64,000 bases of DNA from assembly GCF_900114705.1 (NCBI RefSeq), contig NZ_FOTW01000008.1, forward strand, positions 248,001-312,000, given 5' to 3'. The stretch is from Rugamonas rubra (GTDB lineage: Bacteria; Pseudomonadota; Gammaproteobacteria; Burkholderiales; Burkholderiaceae_D). Within the stretch, counting starts at the first letter, position 1, and every line of letters begins with the position of its first letter. The notes beneath the pieces were generated by a model that ran no database searches, had not been told where the DNA came from, and worked only from the letters and a program-made list of their open reading frames with translations. The translations under genes and the position numbers were made by a program. Below are positions 19,564-33,431 of the stretch, piece by piece.

Positions 19564-19840
19564 GATCATTATGCCGAGCCCTGCGGAGGATGTCGCGATC
19601 ACGGCGGCCGCGCTGGACGACCCGGACGCACTGCCGCTGACCGACGAGGAAATGGATCGTCTGATCCCGAGGCGCGGCCAAGGTCGGCCCGCGTTGGCCG
19701 CAGCCAAGGTGGCCACCAGTGTGCCGCTGGACCCGCGCGTGCTGGCCGCATTCAAGGCCGCCGGCCCCGGGTGGCAGAGCCGGATCAACGATGCCTTGGT
19801 GGAATGGGCCGACGCGCACGGCATGTTGGGCGAGCGCTAG
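19544..19840 (+). CDS. brnA: BrnA family antitoxin
   Basis: A 98-residue BrnA antitoxin and autorepressor. The N-terminal half contains the acidic toxin-binding region (DDPDALPLTDEEMDRLIPRRG). The C-terminal half has a ribbon-helix-helix-like segment (KVATSVPLDPRVLAAFKAAGPGWQSRINDALVEW), which binds DNA in the family. A strong GGAGGTGAG lies before the ATG at 19544. It overlaps brnT by 20 bp, so translation is coupled. Both members look intact. Confidence 0.92.
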   Translation: MSVKQAKIIMPSPAEDVAITAAALDDPDALPLTDEEMDRLIPRRGQGRPALAAAKVATSVPLDPRVLAAFKAAGPGWQSRINDALVEWADAHGMLGER

Positions 19841-20001
19841 TCTGTCTAAAAAATACCACGGTGGCGCGCCGGCGCGGCGCGAAAAACCGGCCCGCGCCGC
19901 CGCTCGGGCCGCCGCCGGAATGCGCGGCGGGGATGCCGGCGGCGCACTGTGGCACGACCCGGCGTTCATCCTACGCAACACTCTGGCACAACAGCGGGAC
20001 G

Positions 20002-20028
20002 AAAAAAAACCCCGCGGGGCGGGGTTTT
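20002..20028 (-). terminator. Terminator of the cold-shock gene
   Basis: AAAACCCCGC / GCGGGGTTTT with a GGG loop; on the minus strand followed by eight T. It lies 21 bp after the stop of the minus-strand csp gene. Confidence 0.92.
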
Positions 20029-20048
20029 CACTTCCGGTGCTGAACGAC

Positions 20049-20252
20049 TTAAGCAGCTTGGATGTTGGAAGCTTGCTTGCCTTTAGGGCCTTGCGTGACT
20101 TCGAACTGGACTTTTTGACCTTCTTTGAGGGTCTTGAAACCGTTCATGTTGATTGCGGAGAAGTGCGCGAACAAGTCTTCGCCGCCGTCATCTGGAGTGA
20201 TGAAGCCAAAACCTTTGGAATCATTGAACCACTTAACTGTACCTGTTGCCAT
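20049..20252 (-). CDS. cspA: Cold-shock protein, CspA family
   Basis: A 67-residue single cold-shock domain with both RNA-binding motifs (KGFGFITP as RNP1, DLFAHFSAI as RNP2), starting [14 protein letters not shown]. It is an RNA chaperone or antiterminator-type nucleic acid binder. The ATG at 20252 is preceded by GAAGGTTC. A promoter about 120 bp upstream gives a long untranslated leader, common for cold-inducible csp genes. Its AGT-rich, lower-GC coding sequence fits high expression. Which csp paralogue of the genome this is cannot be told. Confidence 0.96.
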   Translation of the reverse strand: MATGTVKWFNDSKGFGFITPDDGGEDLFAHFSAINMNGFKTLKEGQKVQFEVTQGPKGKQASNIQAA

Positions 20253-20370
20253 AAAAAGAACCTTCAAATAAAAACGAATCACACGAGCCATAAAAGCAAG
20301 AAGCTTCTTGCCCCCTCCTCACGCCTCACTTCTCATCAGCGCTAGCACAAATTCGCTAGTCCGATAACGC

Positions 20371-20399
20371 ATTGTTGGCGGAACAATTTTTAAAGTCAA
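20371..20399 (-). promoter_or_regulatory. Sigma-70 promoter of the cold-shock gene
   Basis: On the minus strand: TTGACT (20399-20394), 17-bp spacer, AACAAT (20376-20371). Transcription would start near 20364 and leave a leader of about 110 nt before the cspA ATG at 20252. The rest of the 322-bp gap up to clpS holds the clpS promoter region. Confidence 0.7.
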
Positions 20400-20574
20400 G
20401 CGCTTTTGTAAGCATTTTGCTATTTTTCCGACAATTGGCAGGAAAGCAACTCTTGAATTTATCGATAGGGGCGCCATCTGCGCACAGTCCAGAAAGCGCG
20501 TAAGATGGAAAACAATTGAATCGCGCAGTGAAATGCGCATTGCATCAACCACGAAAGCATTAGAATATAAGCGT

Positions 20575-20877
20575 ATGGCAACCAAGCATGACACCGAAAC
20601 ACTGCTGGAGCGGCAAACGCTGAAGCCGCCACCCCTCTACCAGGTGGCGCTGCTCAACGATGACTACACGCCGATGGAATTCGTCGTCGCCATCATCCAG
20701 GAGTATTTCAACAAGGACCGCGAAACGGCGACGCAAATCATGCTCAGCGTGCATCGCTACGGCAAGGGGGTGTGCGGCGTCTTTTCCAAAGACATAGCCT
20801 GTACCAAAGTGGAGTTCGTTTTAACGCATGCGCGCAAGGCGGGGCATCCCCTGCAGTGCGTGATGGAGGAAGTATGA
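20575..20877 (+). CDS. clpS: ClpS adaptor protein
   Basis: A 100-residue N-recognin adaptor that delivers N-degron substrates to ClpAP. The core is [18 protein letters not shown], with [10 protein letters not shown] the substrate-pocket region, then [16 protein letters not shown], and a C-terminal [10 protein letters not shown]. The start at 20575 matches the usual short disordered N-terminus; a longer in-frame reading upstream has no homology. The ATG of clpA overlaps its stop (ATGA), so the pair is translationally coupled. Confidence 0.96.
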   Translation: MATKHDTETLLERQTLKPPPLYQVALLNDDYTPMEFVVAIIQEYFNKDRETATQIMLSVHRYGKGVCGVFSKDIACTKVEFVLTHARKAGHPLQCVMEEV

Positions 20878-23177
20878 TTGCGCAGGAATTAGAAGTAAGT
20901 TTGCACATGGCGTTTGTCGAAGCCCGACAGGCACGGCACGAATTCATCACGGTGGAGCACTTGCTGCTGGCGCTGCTCGACAATCCGTCGGCGGCCGAGG
21001 TGCTGCGTGCTTGCGCCGTCAATATCGAGGATCTGCGCAAGACCCTGACCAACTTCATCGGTGACAACACGCCGACGGTGCCCGGCACGGGCGAGGTCGA
21101 CACCCAGCCCACGCTCGGTTTCCAGCGCGTCATCCAGCGCGCCATCATGCACGTCCAGTCGGCCTCGAACGGCAAGAAGGAGGTCACCGGCGCCAACGTG
21201 CTGGTGGCCATCTTCGGCGAGAAGGACTCGCACGCGGTCTACTACCTGCACCAGCAGGGCGTGACCCGCCTCGACGTGGTCAACTTCATCTCGCACGGCG
21301 TGCGCAAGGACCAGTCGGCCGACAGCGCCAAGGCCTCCGAGGGCGTTGAAGAGGGCGCGCCGGGCGGCGAGGGGCAGACCAAGGAAAGCCCGCTCGACCA
21401 GTTCACGCAGAACCTGAACAAGGCCGCCGCCGACGGCAAGATCGATCCGCTGATCGGCCGCGAGGACGAGGTCGACCGCGTCATCCAAATCCTCTGCCGC
21501 CGCCGCAAGAACAATCCGCTGCTGGTCGGCGAGGCCGGTGTCGGCAAGACCGCCATCGCCGAGGGCCTGGCCCTGCGCATCACGCAGAACGACGTGCCGG
21601 AGATCCTGCAGAACGCCGTCGTCTACTCGCTCGACATGGGCGCGCTGCTGGCCGGCACCAAGTACCGCGGCGACTTCGAGCAGCGCCTGAAGGCCGTCCT
21701 CAAGCAGTTGAAGGACAACCCGAACGGCATCCTGTTCATCGACGAGATCCACACCATCATCGGCGCCGGCTCGGCCTCGGGCGGCACGCTCGACGCCTCC
21801 AACCTGCTGAAACCGGCGCTGGCCAACGGCCAGTTGAAGTGCATCGGCGCCACCACCTACACCGAGTTCCGTGGCGTGTTCGAGAAGGACCACGCGCTGA
21901 GCCGCCGCTTCCAGAAGGTCGACGTCAACGAGCCGACCGTCGAGCAGACCGTGCAGATCCTGCGCGGCCTCAAGTCGCGCTTCGAGGAGCACCACGGCGT
22001 CAAGTACTCCGCCTCGGCGCTGTCCACGGCGGCCGAGCTGGCGGCCCGCTTCATCAACGACCGCCACCTGCCCGACAAGGCGATCGACGTCATCGACGAG
22101 GCCGGCGCAGCGCAGCGCATCCTGCCCAAATCGAAGCAGAAGAAAACCATCGGCAAGGCCGAGATCGAGGACATCATCGCCAAGATCGCCCGCATCCCGC
22201 CGCAGACCGTCAACCAGGACGACCGCAGCAAGCTGCAGACCATCGACCGCGACCTGCGCAACGTGGTGTTCGGCCAGGACCCGGCGATCGACGCGCTGGC
22301 CTCGGCCATCAAGATGGCGCGCGCCGGCCTGGGCAAGACCGACAAGCCGATCGGCTCCTTCCTGTTCTCCGGTCCGACCGGCGTCGGCAAGACCGAGGTG
22401 GCCAAGCAGCTCGCCTTCATCATGGGCATCGAGTTGATCCGCTTCGACATGTCCGAGTACATGGAGCGCCACGCCGTCAGCCGCCTGATCGGCGCGCCGC
22501 CGGGTTATGTCGGCTTCGACCAGGGCGGTCTGCTGACCGAGGCGATCACCAAGAAGCCGCACGCCGTGCTGCTGCTCGACGAGATCGAGAAGGCCCATCC
22601 GGACATCTTCAACATCCTGTTGCAGGTGATGGACCACGGCACGCTGACCGACAACAACGGACGCAAGGCCGACTTCCGCAACGTGATCATCATCATGACC
22701 ACCAACGCGGGCGCCGAGAGCCTGCAGAAGACCTCGATCGGCTTCACCAACTCGAAAGAGGCGGGCGACGAGATGGCCGACATCAAGCGCATGTTCACGC
22801 CGGAGTTCCGCAACCGCCTGGACGCCACCATCAGCTTCCGCGCCCTCAACGAGGACGTGATCCTGCGTGTGGTCGACAAGTTCCTGATGCAGCTGGAAGA
22901 GCAGCTGCACGAGAAAAAGGTCGAGGCCATCTTCACCGAGAAGCTGCGCAAGTTCCTCTCGAAGAAGGGTTTCGACCCGCTGATGGGGGCGCGGCCGATG
23001 TCGCGCCTGATCCAGGACATGATCCGCAAGGCGCTGGCCGACGAGCTGCTGTTCGGCCGTCTGGTGAGCGGCGGCCGGGTCACCGTCGACCTCGACGAGA
23101 AGGACCAGGTCAAGCTGGAGTTCCCCGAGTCCGACCCGGCGCCGACCCTGCCGCCGGAGACGGTGGAAGTGGAATAA
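20874..23177 (+). CDS. clpA: ATP-dependent Clp protease ATPase subunit ClpA
   Basis: A 767-residue AAA+ unfoldase. It has an N-terminal Clp repeat domain ([19 protein letters not shown]) and a first AAA+ module with GEAGVGKTA near 219-227. A second AAA+ module has GPTGVGKTE near 500-508. A loop for ClpP docking is expected before the C-terminus. It unfolds substrates for ClpP, with ClpS as adaptor. No ClpB-type middle coiled domain is present, confirming ClpA. Start chosen for the ATGA overlap with clpS. Confidence 0.97.
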   Translation: MIAQELEVSLHMAFVEARQARHEFITVEHLLLALLDNPSAAEVLRACAVNIEDLRKTLTNFIGDNTPTVPGTGEVDTQPTLGFQRVIQRAIMHVQSASNGKKEVTGANVLVAIFGEKDSHAVYYLHQQGVTRLDVVNFISHGVRKDQSADSAKASEGVEEGAPGGEGQTKESPLDQFTQNLNKAAADGKIDPLIGREDEVDRVIQILCRRRKNNPLLVGEAGVGKTAIAEGLALRITQNDVPEILQNAVVYSLDMGALLAGTKYRGDFEQRLKAVLKQLKDNPNGILFIDEIHTIIGAGSASGGTLDASNLLKPALANGQLKCIGATTYTEFRGVFEKDHALSRRFQKVDVNEPTVEQTVQILRGLKSRFEEHHGVKYSASALSTAAELAARFINDRHLPDKAIDVIDEAGAAQRILPKSKQKKTIGKAEIEDIIAKIARIPPQTVNQDDRSKLQTIDRDLRNVVFGQDPAIDALASAIKMARAGLGKTDKPIGSFLFSGPTGVGKTEVAKQLAFIMGIELIRFDMSEYMERHAVSRLIGAPPGYVGFDQGGLLTEAITKKPHAVLLLDEIEKAHPDIFNILLQVMDHGTLTDNNGRKADFRNVIIIMTTNAGAESLQKTSIGFTNSKEAGDEMADIKRMFTPEFRNRLDATISFRALNEDVILRVVDKFLMQLEEQLHEKKVEAIFTEKLRKFLSKKGFDPLMGARPMSRLIQDMIRKALADELLFGRLVSGGRVTVDLDEKDQVKLEFPESDPAPTLPPETVEVE

Positions 23178-23210
23178 GTTGTTCGCCCGGCCGCTGCGGC
23201 GGCTGGCCAA

Positions 23211-23244
23211 AAGCCCGCGACATGCAAATGTGGCGGGTTTTTTT
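23211..23244 (+). terminator. Terminator after clpA
   Basis: CCCGC-GACAT stem paired with ATGT-G-GCGGG over a GCAA loop, then seven T. 33 bp after the clpA stop. Confidence 0.88.
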
Positions 23245-23310
23245 CTGTGCGTCTTTTCGTCTTTTCAACCCCGTCGGGCCCGCCGCGCCGACCCTTTTTT
23301 ATTCGTACCC

Positions 23311-23835
23311 ATGAGTGATCAAGCAAGCGCAAACCGGCTGGAGCAAGAGGGCCTGCAGCTATTCGAGGCGGGACAATACGAGGCGGCGGCGCAGAAGTAC
23401 CAGCACGCGCTGGCGCTGGCCGACCCCGGCTACTGGCGCCTGGCCGACTACCACGGCGCCTACGCCTGCGTGCTCGGCGCGTTGGACCGCCAGGCCGAGG
23501 CGCGCACGCAGCTGGAGCTGGCGCTGGCCGCCGAGCTGGCCCAGGGCGCGGCGCAGAACAGCCAGGGCGTGCTGATCGCCCGCTACTTCCTGGCCGACCA
23601 CATGGTGCGCTGCGGCGAGCCGCAACTGGCCCTGCAGGCGCTGGAAACGGCCCTGCAGCACGCGCCGGACCACTGGTTGGTGCGCATGGTGCAGGCCGAG
23701 GCGCTGGCCGCGCTGGGCCGCGTGGAAGAGGCCCGGCTGGCCGCCGAGGCCTGCTTCGCCAACGTCGCCTCGGAGGAGAAGCGCGCCGAGCTGCGCGCCC
23801 GCCTGCAGGCCATCCTCGAGGCGGCGCCGGCCTGA
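23311..23835 (+). CDS. Tetratricopeptide repeat protein
   Basis: A 174-residue soluble protein, almost all helical, with TPR-like helix pairs (LEQEGLQLFEAGQYEAAAQKYQ, LQALETALQHAPDHWLVRM, AEALAALGRVEEARLAAEA). There is no signal peptide at the chosen start (23311, MSDQASANRLEQ). It is probably a protein-interaction scaffold; partner unknown. It stands alone between clpA and the convergent response regulator gene. Confidence 0.8.
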   Translation: MSDQASANRLEQEGLQLFEAGQYEAAAQKYQHALALADPGYWRLADYHGAYACVLGALDRQAEARTQLELALAAELAQGAAQNSQGVLIARYFLADHMVRCGEPQLALQALETALQHAPDHWLVRMVQAEALAALGRVEEARLAAEACFANVASEEKRAELRARLQAILEAAPA

Positions 23836-23896
23836 GCGGCACCGGCCGCGCGTGTCCCGAGTTGCCTGCGCGTTGAGGAATCAACGCGACACTACA

Positions 23897-24607
23897 CTAG
23901 ATGCCGGCCAGGCTCCTGAACTGGGCGGCGCGGCGGCGCGACACCTCCACCATCTGCTCGTCGCGCAGCAGCAGGGCTAGGCCGCCGGCCTCGACCGGCC
24001 GCACCTGGCGCACGAAGTCGAGGTTGACGATGTGGCGCCGGTTGGCGCGGAAGAAGCGCGCCGGGTCGAGCTTCTCCTCCAACTGGCTGAGCGAGCGCAG
24101 CATCAGCGGCCGCTCGCCGTCGAAGTAGACCCGCGTGTAGTTGCCCTCCGATTCGAACAGGCGGATCTGTTCGAGCCCGACGAACCAGCAGCGCTCGCCG
24201 TCCTTGATGAACAGCTTGCCCCAGCCGGGCGCGGCGGCGGTGCTGGCCGGCCGGTCCGAACCGCCGCCGGCGCGCCGCAGGGCGGCGGCCAGGCGGGCCG
24301 CCTGGATCGGCTTGGGCAGGTAGTCGAGCGCGCTGACCTCGAAGGCGCGGATGGCGTACTGGTCGAAGGCGGTGGTGAAGATCACCTGTGGCGCCGTGTC
24401 GAGCGCGGCCAGCAGGTCGAAGCCGCTGCCGCCGGGCATCTGCACGTCGAGGAAGACCAGCTCGGGCCGCAGCGCGGCGATCTGCGCCAGCGCGTCGACC
24501 GCGTTGACCGCCTCGCCGACGATCTCCACCTCGGGATGGGCCGTCAGCAGGCGGCGCAGCTCGGCCCGCGCCAGCCGCTCGTCGTCGACCAGCAGCGCGC
24601 GGATCAC
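23897..24607 (-). CDS. LytTR-family response regulator
   Basis: A 236-residue response regulator. The receiver domain spans 1-120, with acidic pair DD at 8-9, phospho-acceptor Asp near 54 (LVFLDVQMPGG), Thr (IFTTAFD) and Lys (YLPKPIQ). The LytTR DNA-binding domain spans about 130-236 (FIKDGERCWFVGLEQIRLFESEGNYTRVYF through RRHIVNLDFVRQVRP). Its ATG overlaps the stop of the upstream kinase gene by 4 bp, so it is the cognate regulator. Relatives include AlgR- and LytR-type regulators. Target genes unknown; the adjacent hydrolase is a candidate member of the same transcription unit. Confidence 0.94.
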   Translation of the reverse strand: MIRALLVDDERLARAELRRLLTAHPEVEIVGEAVNAVDALAQIAALRPELVFLDVQMPGGSGFDLLAALDTAPQVIFTTAFDQYAIRAFEVSALDYLPKPIQAARLAAALRRAGGGSDRPASTAAAPGWGKLFIKDGERCWFVGLEQIRLFESEGNYTRVYFDGERPLMLRSLSQLEEKLDPARFFRANRRHIVNLDFVRQVRPVEAGGLALLLRDEQMVEVSRRRAAQFRSLAGI

Positions 24608-25641
24608 GCCGCCTCCGGCAGGGTCAGCGTGGCGCGCACCCAGCCGGCGTGCTCGCTCAGGTCGAGCCGGGCGGCGCCGCCCAGGGCCAGCGCCAGCCGC
24701 TTGCGCGTGTTGACCAGGCCCACCTTGGTCGAATTGGCCAAGGGCAGGATGGCGCCGGCGTTGCCGATCTCGATGTCGACCATGCCGTCGCGGCGGCCGA
24801 CGCGGATGCGGATCTCGCTGCCGTCCGGATTGCTCTCGACGCCGTACTTGACGGCGTTCTCCACCAGCGTCTGCAAGGCCATCGGCGGAATGCGTACCCG
24901 CTCCAGGCCCGCCTCAAGCTCGAGCGAGACGCGCATGCGTTCCTCGAAGCGGATCTTCTCGATCGCCAGATAGGCCTGCACCGCCTCCAGCTCGTCGGCC
25001 AGCGGCACCGTGTCGGCCTGGCCGGACTGCAGCGCGTAACGCATCATGCTGGCCAGCTGGTCGATCATCTGCGCGGCGGCGTGTTGGTCCTGGTAGATCA
25101 GCGCGCGCACGCTGTTCATGCTGTTGAAGAAGAAGTGCGGATTGACCTGCGCCTGCAGCGCGCGTAGCTCGGTGTCCTTGGCCTGCACCTCCAGCCGCAG
25201 CGCCTCGGCCTCGAAGCGGTTGGCGCGGCGCAGCGCCAGCGCCGACAAGTAGCACACCGTCCAGGCGCCGAGTATGCCGCCCCAGAACATCATCGAGATC
25301 GGCAACCAGGCCAGGCCGGTAATGGCTTGCTTCTGCAGCAGGGCGATCGACGCCGCCACGCTAAGCGCCTGCACCAACCCGAGCACCAGCAGGCCGGCCA
25401 GCAGGCGGCGCCAAAGCGGCTTGGGCGAGGCCCAACCGCGCCGCTTGATCTGGCCATGCCACAGATGGCTCAGCAGCAGTCCGCTGAACGAGCACCACCA
25501 GCACACCGCCGCCACGCCTTGGCGGTTGACCACCTGGCTGTACAGCATCAAGTTGAACACGGCCACGGCACCCCAGCCGGCCAGTTGGAAGATCCAGTAC
25601 CAGTTGAGGCGGGCGAGCAGGGGGCGCTGATGTGGCGTCAT
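24604..25641 (-). CDS. LytS-type (5TM/His_kinase family) sensor histidine kinase
   Basis: A 345-residue membrane kinase with four or more membrane helices in the first 160 residues and no obvious extracellular ligand domain. The His_kinase region has LQAQVNPHFFFNSMNSVRALI with the phospho-acceptor His, and the HATPase part has LVENAVKYGVESNPDG (N box) and VGLVNTRKRLALALGG. It is the partner of the LytTR regulator downstream. Start: ATG 25641 lies 4 bp after the hydrolase stop; an ATG at 25674 would overlap the hydrolase by 29 bp. Confidence 0.92.
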   Translation of the reverse strand: MTPHQRPLLARLNWYWIFQLAGWGAVAVFNLMLYSQVVNRQGVAAVCWWCSFSGLLLSHLWHGQIKRRGWASPKPLWRRLLAGLLVLGLVQALSVAASIALLQKQAITGLAWLPISMMFWGGILGAWTVCYLSALALRRANRFEAEALRLEVQAKDTELRALQAQVNPHFFFNSMNSVRALIYQDQHAAAQMIDQLASMMRYALQSGQADTVPLADELEAVQAYLAIEKIRFEERMRVSLELEAGLERVRIPPMALQTLVENAVKYGVESNPDGSEIRIRVGRRDGMVDIEIGNAGAILPLANSTKVGLVNTRKRLALALGGAARLDLSEHAGWVRATLTLPEAA

Positions 25642-25645
25642 GTCG

Positions 25646-26536
25646 TTACTTAATGAATTGGTCGATGCGATCATACATCCAGGCCGGATCGTCGTACATG
25701 ATGAAGTGGCGGGCGCTGTCGCTCAGCTCGATCTTCACGCCGGCCAGCTGTTGATACTGCTGGCGGAAAGTGGCCTCCAACGCGGCCTTCGGCGCATAGT
25801 CCTTGTAGGCGATCCAGGTGCCCAGCACCAGCGTCGGCGCCTTGATGCGGGCGATGTCCTGGCGCAGGTCGTCGGCCAGCATCTGCGCCATCGCCTCGAT
25901 GACGCTGGCGCGGTCGGAGCGCTGGCCCCAGCCGGCGATGCGCTCGACGTCGGCCGGCTGGCTGGCCATGGTGCGCAGCGACTGCATCTGGCTGGCGCGG
26001 AAGGCGGCCGGCTCCTGCCGCAGCATGTTCTCGCGCATGCCGGCGGCCATCTGGCGCAGCTGCTCGCCGCTCATGCTGGGCACCTGGATCGCGCCCAGCG
26101 CCGGCAGCGAATCGACCACCACCAGGCGGCCGACCTGCTCGGGATGGTCGCTGGCCAGCTTGAGGCCGACGAAGCCGCCCAGGCTGTGGCCGATGACCAG
26201 CGGCTGGGCCAGGCCCTGCTCGCGGATGTAGTCGCTCAGCTGCCGCTCGACGCTGGCCAGCAGCGGCGTGTCGATCGCCGGCACGCCGGCGAAGCCGGCC
26301 AAGGTCAGCACATGGCACTGGCGTTGCTGCCGCGCGCAGTAGTGCTGCACGGTGCCGTCCCACACCTGGCCGGCGGACGCCAGGCCGGGAATCAGGATGA
26401 CGGCCTGGCCCTTGCCGCTGACCTCGACCTGGAACGCGGGGTGGGCGGTCGGCTGGGTCGCGGCCTGCGCTGGGGAATGGGCCAGCAGCAGGCCGGCGAT
26501 GGTGGCGAGCAGTTTGCGGATCGGTGAGCAGTGCAT
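25646..26536 (-). CDS. Exported alpha/beta hydrolase
   Basis: A 296-residue protein with a signal peptide (MHCSPIRKLLATIAGLLLAHS, cleavage near SPAQAA) and an alpha/beta hydrolase fold. It has AVILIPGLASAGQVWDG (oxyanion region), nucleophile elbow VIGHSLGGF (Ser near 118), and a C-terminal catalytic His in SARHFIMYDDP. Likely a periplasmic or secreted esterase/lipase-like enzyme; substrate unknown. It is the first gene of a minus-strand unit with the kinase and response regulator, which suggests linked expression. Confidence 0.9.
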   Translation of the reverse strand: MHCSPIRKLLATIAGLLLAHSPAQAATQPTAHPAFQVEVSGKGQAVILIPGLASAGQVWDGTVQHYCARQQRQCHVLTLAGFAGVPAIDTPLLASVERQLSDYIREQGLAQPLVIGHSLGGFVGLKLASDHPEQVGRLVVVDSLPALGAIQVPSMSGEQLRQMAAGMRENMLRQEPAAFRASQMQSLRTMASQPADVERIAGWGQRSDRASVIEAMAQMLADDLRQDIARIKAPTLVLGTWIAYKDYAPKAALEATFRQQYQQLAGVKIELSDSARHFIMYDDPAWMYDRIDQFIK

Positions 26537-26691
26537 GCGGTGTCTCCTTGCTTGGGATGACGCATGCTATCGACGCGCGGCGGCGCCCGCCAGCGGCGCC
26601 GGACCAGCGGTAGAAAACGAGGATGAGCGGCGCGCTTGGGCTGGCTGCGGGCGGTCCGGCGCGCCCGCTTCGGTTGCCGTTGCGTTCGCGG

Positions 26692-28400
<1,709 letters not shown>

Positions 28401-28401
<1 letters not shown>

Positions 28402-28458
28402 GTTTCAATTGTAATCCATTCGTGTTGCAGTGTTTCACGATGAAACAAGAATGAAACA
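28401..28458. promoter_or_regulatory. Putative PrpR operator array
   Basis: A perfect 17-bp inverted repeat TGTTTCACGATGAAACA (28431-28447) flanked by two more half-sites: TGTTTCA at 28401-28407 and TGAAACA at 28452-28458. It lies about 110-170 bp upstream of the sigma-54 promoter, the distance expected of an activator's upstream site. That PrpR is the binder is inferred from position. Confidence 0.75.
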
Positions 28459-28566
28459 CGCTACAGTGGAAAATTACTTGATCACTCAAGCAATTTGAAA
28501 CGTCGGCCGGTGCCAAGTGACTGATTTCGCGGAGGTTTTGATTTTTCTCAGCAAAACCGTCGAAGG

Positions 28567-28582
28567 TGGCACGTCCCTTGCA
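28567..28582 (+). promoter_or_regulatory. Sigma-54 (-24/-12) promoter of the prp operon
   Basis: TGGCACGTCCCTTGCA: perfect GG and GC elements with correct spacing for RpoN. It lies 90 bp upstream of the prpB ATG and opposite to prpR. Matches the sigma-54 dependence established for prpBCDE in enteric bacteria. Confidence 0.93.
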
Positions 28583-28671
28583 ATGTAGATCGCAACGCCC
28601 GGCCACAAGCCGGCACGACGCAGCACCCATCGAATTTCACAGCCATTATTCGCACACCTGAAAGGTCCAAC

Positions 28672-29559
28672 ATGAGCCAATACTCCGCAGGCGCCGCCTT
28701 CCGCAAAGCCGTTCAAGAAGAATCCCCTCTGCAGGTGGTCGGCGCGATCAACGCCAACCACGCGCTGCTGGCCAAACGCGCCGGCTTCAAGGCGATCTAC
28801 CTGTCCGGCGGCGGCGTCGCCGCCGGTTCGCTCGGCCTGCCCGACCTGGGCATCTCCAACCTCGACGACGTGCTCACCGACGTGCGCCGCATCACCGACG
28901 TGTGCGACCTGCCGCTGCTTGTCGACGTCGACACCGGTTTCGGCTCGTCCGCCTTCAACGTGGCGCGCACCGTCAAGTCGATGATCAAGTTCGGCGCCGC
29001 CGCCATCCACATCGAAGACCAGGTCGGCGCCAAGCGCTGCGGCCACCGTCCGGGCAAAGAGATCGTCAGCAAGCAGGAGATGGTCGACCGCATCAAGGCC
29101 GCCGTCGATGCCCGCACCGACGAGAACTTCGTCATCATGGCGCGCACCGACGCGCTGGCCGTCGAAGGTTTGGAGTCGGCGCTGGAACGCGCCATCGCCT
29201 GCGTCGAAGCCGGCGCCGACATGATCTTCCCGGAAGCGATCACCGACCTGGCGATGTACTCGCAGTTCGCCAAGGCGGTCAAGGTTCCGGTGCTGGCCAA
29301 CATCACCGAATTCGGCTCGACCCCGCTGTTCACCGTCGACGAACTGCGCGGCGCCGATGTCGGCCTGGTGCTGTATCCGCTGTCGGCCTTCCGCGCCATG
29401 AACAAGGCGGCCGAAAACGTCTACGGCGCGATCCGCCGCGACGGCACCCAGCAGAACGTGGTCGACACCATGCAGACCCGCATGGAGCTGTACGAGCGCA
29501 TCAACTACCACAGCTTCGAGCAGAAGCTGGACGCGCTGTTCGCCGCGCAGAAAAAATAA
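28672..29559 (+). CDS. prpB: 2-methylisocitrate lyase
   Basis: A 295-residue TIM-barrel enzyme of the isocitrate lyase superfamily that cleaves 2-methylisocitrate to pyruvate and succinate. The catalytic motif KRCGH is at 121-125 (Cys 123), with metal and substrate residues in [11 protein letters not shown] and [10 protein letters not shown]. Length matches E. coli PrpB (296). First gene of the sigma-54-driven operon. A palindromic repeat lies between it and prpC. Confidence 0.97.
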   Translation: MSQYSAGAAFRKAVQEESPLQVVGAINANHALLAKRAGFKAIYLSGGGVAAGSLGLPDLGISNLDDVLTDVRRITDVCDLPLLVDVDTGFGSSAFNVARTVKSMIKFGAAAIHIEDQVGAKRCGHRPGKEIVSKQEMVDRIKAAVDARTDENFVIMARTDALAVEGLESALERAIACVEAGADMIFPEAITDLAMYSQFAKAVKVPVLANITEFGSTPLFTVDELRGADVGLVLYPLSAFRAMNKAAENVYGAIRRDGTQQNVVDTMQTRMELYERINYHSFEQKLDALFAAQKK

Positions 29560-29573
29560 ACCCCAATGCGCAA

Positions 29574-29603
29574 GGGGTCTGACCCCGTACGGGGTCAGAC
29601 CCC
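29574..29603. repeat. Dispersed palindrome, copy 2
   Basis: Perfect 13-bp arms GGGGTCTGACCCC / GGGGTCAGACCCC with a GTAC loop, 14 bp after the prpB stop, inside the prpB-prpC spacer of the operon. In RNA it would form a strong hairpin between the first two cistrons. Confidence 0.9.
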
Positions 29604-29681
29604 GGCTTTTGCACTAGGGGTTAAAAAGAACGGGCGCCTTACGCCACCTAAAAAATAGATATCGAATTCTGGAGAGCTAAC

Positions 29682-30835
29682 ATGAGTGTTGAACAAGTCG
29701 CCGGCTTCAAGCCGAAAAAATCCGTCGCCCTGTCCGGCGTCACCGCCGGTAACACGGCCCTGTGCTCGGTCGGCAAGACCGGCAACGACCTGCACTACCG
29801 CGGTTACGACATCCTCGACCTGGCGCCGGTCTGCGAGTTCGAAGAGATCGCCTACCTGCTGGTGCACGGCAAGCTGCCCAACGCCGCCGAACTCAAAGGC
29901 TACAAGGGCAAGCTGAAATCGCTGCGCGGCCTGCCCGCCGCCGTCAAGGCCTCGCTCGAATCCCTGCCGGCCTCGGCCCACCCGATGGACGTGATGCGCA
30001 CCGGCGTCTCCGTGCTCGGCTGCACCCTGCCGGAAAAGGACGACCACAACTCGCCGGGCGCGCGCGACATCGCCGACCGCCTGATGGCCTCCTTCGGTTC
30101 GATGCTGCTGTACTGGTATCACTTCAGCCACAACGGCAAGCGCATCGAAGTCGAGACCGACGACGACTCCATCGGCGGCCACTTCCTGCACCTGCTGCAC
30201 GGCCACAAGCCGTCCGAATCCTGGGTCAAGGCGATGCACATCTCGCTGATCCTCTACGCCGAGCACGAGTTCAACGCCTCCACCTTCACCAGCCGCGTCA
30301 TCGCCGGCACCGGTTCGGACATCCACTCGGCCATCACCGGCGCCATCGGCGCGCTGCGCGGTCCCAAGCACGGCGGCGCCAACGAGTTCGCCTTCGAGAT
30401 CCAGAAGCGCTACGAGAACGCCGACGAAGCCGAGGCCGACATCCGCAACCGCGTCGCCAACAAGGAGGTCGTGATCGGCTTCGGCCACCCGGTCTACACC
30501 ATCTCCGACCCGCGCAACGTGGTCATCAAGGAAGTGGCGCACCAGCTGTCGAAGGAAGCCGGTTCGACCAAGATGTTCGACATTGCCGAGCGCCTGGAAA
30601 CGGTCATGTGGGACATCAAGAAGATGTTCCCCAACCTGGACTGGTTCTCCGCCGTGTCCTACCACATGATGGGTGTGCCGACCGCCATGTTCACGCCGCT
30701 GTTCGTCATCGCCCGCACCTCCGGCTGGGCCGCCCACATCATCGAACAACGCATCGACAACAAGATCATCCGCCCGAGCGCCAACTACGTCGGCCCGGAC
30801 GACCTGAAATTCGTGCCGATCAAGGACCGCCAATA

Positions 30836-30836
<1 letters not shown>
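29682..30836 (+). CDS. prpC: 2-methylcitrate synthase
   Basis: A 384-residue citrate synthase-fold enzyme that condenses propionyl-CoA with oxaloacetate. Catalytic His residues are in [12 protein letters not shown] and VIGFGHPVY, and the catalytic Asp is in FPNLDWFSA. The short length and these contexts fit PrpC rather than GltA. A GGAGAG site lies before the ATG. The stop overlaps the acnD start by 1 bp (TAATG). Separated from prpB by 122 bp containing the palindrome. Confidence 0.96.
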
Positions 30837-33430
<2,594 letters not shown>

Positions 33431-33431
33431 G

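Noticed and set aside
20889..23210. 773-codon minus-strand open frame over clpA
   Set aside because: Antisense shadow; clpA is unambiguous on the plus strand.
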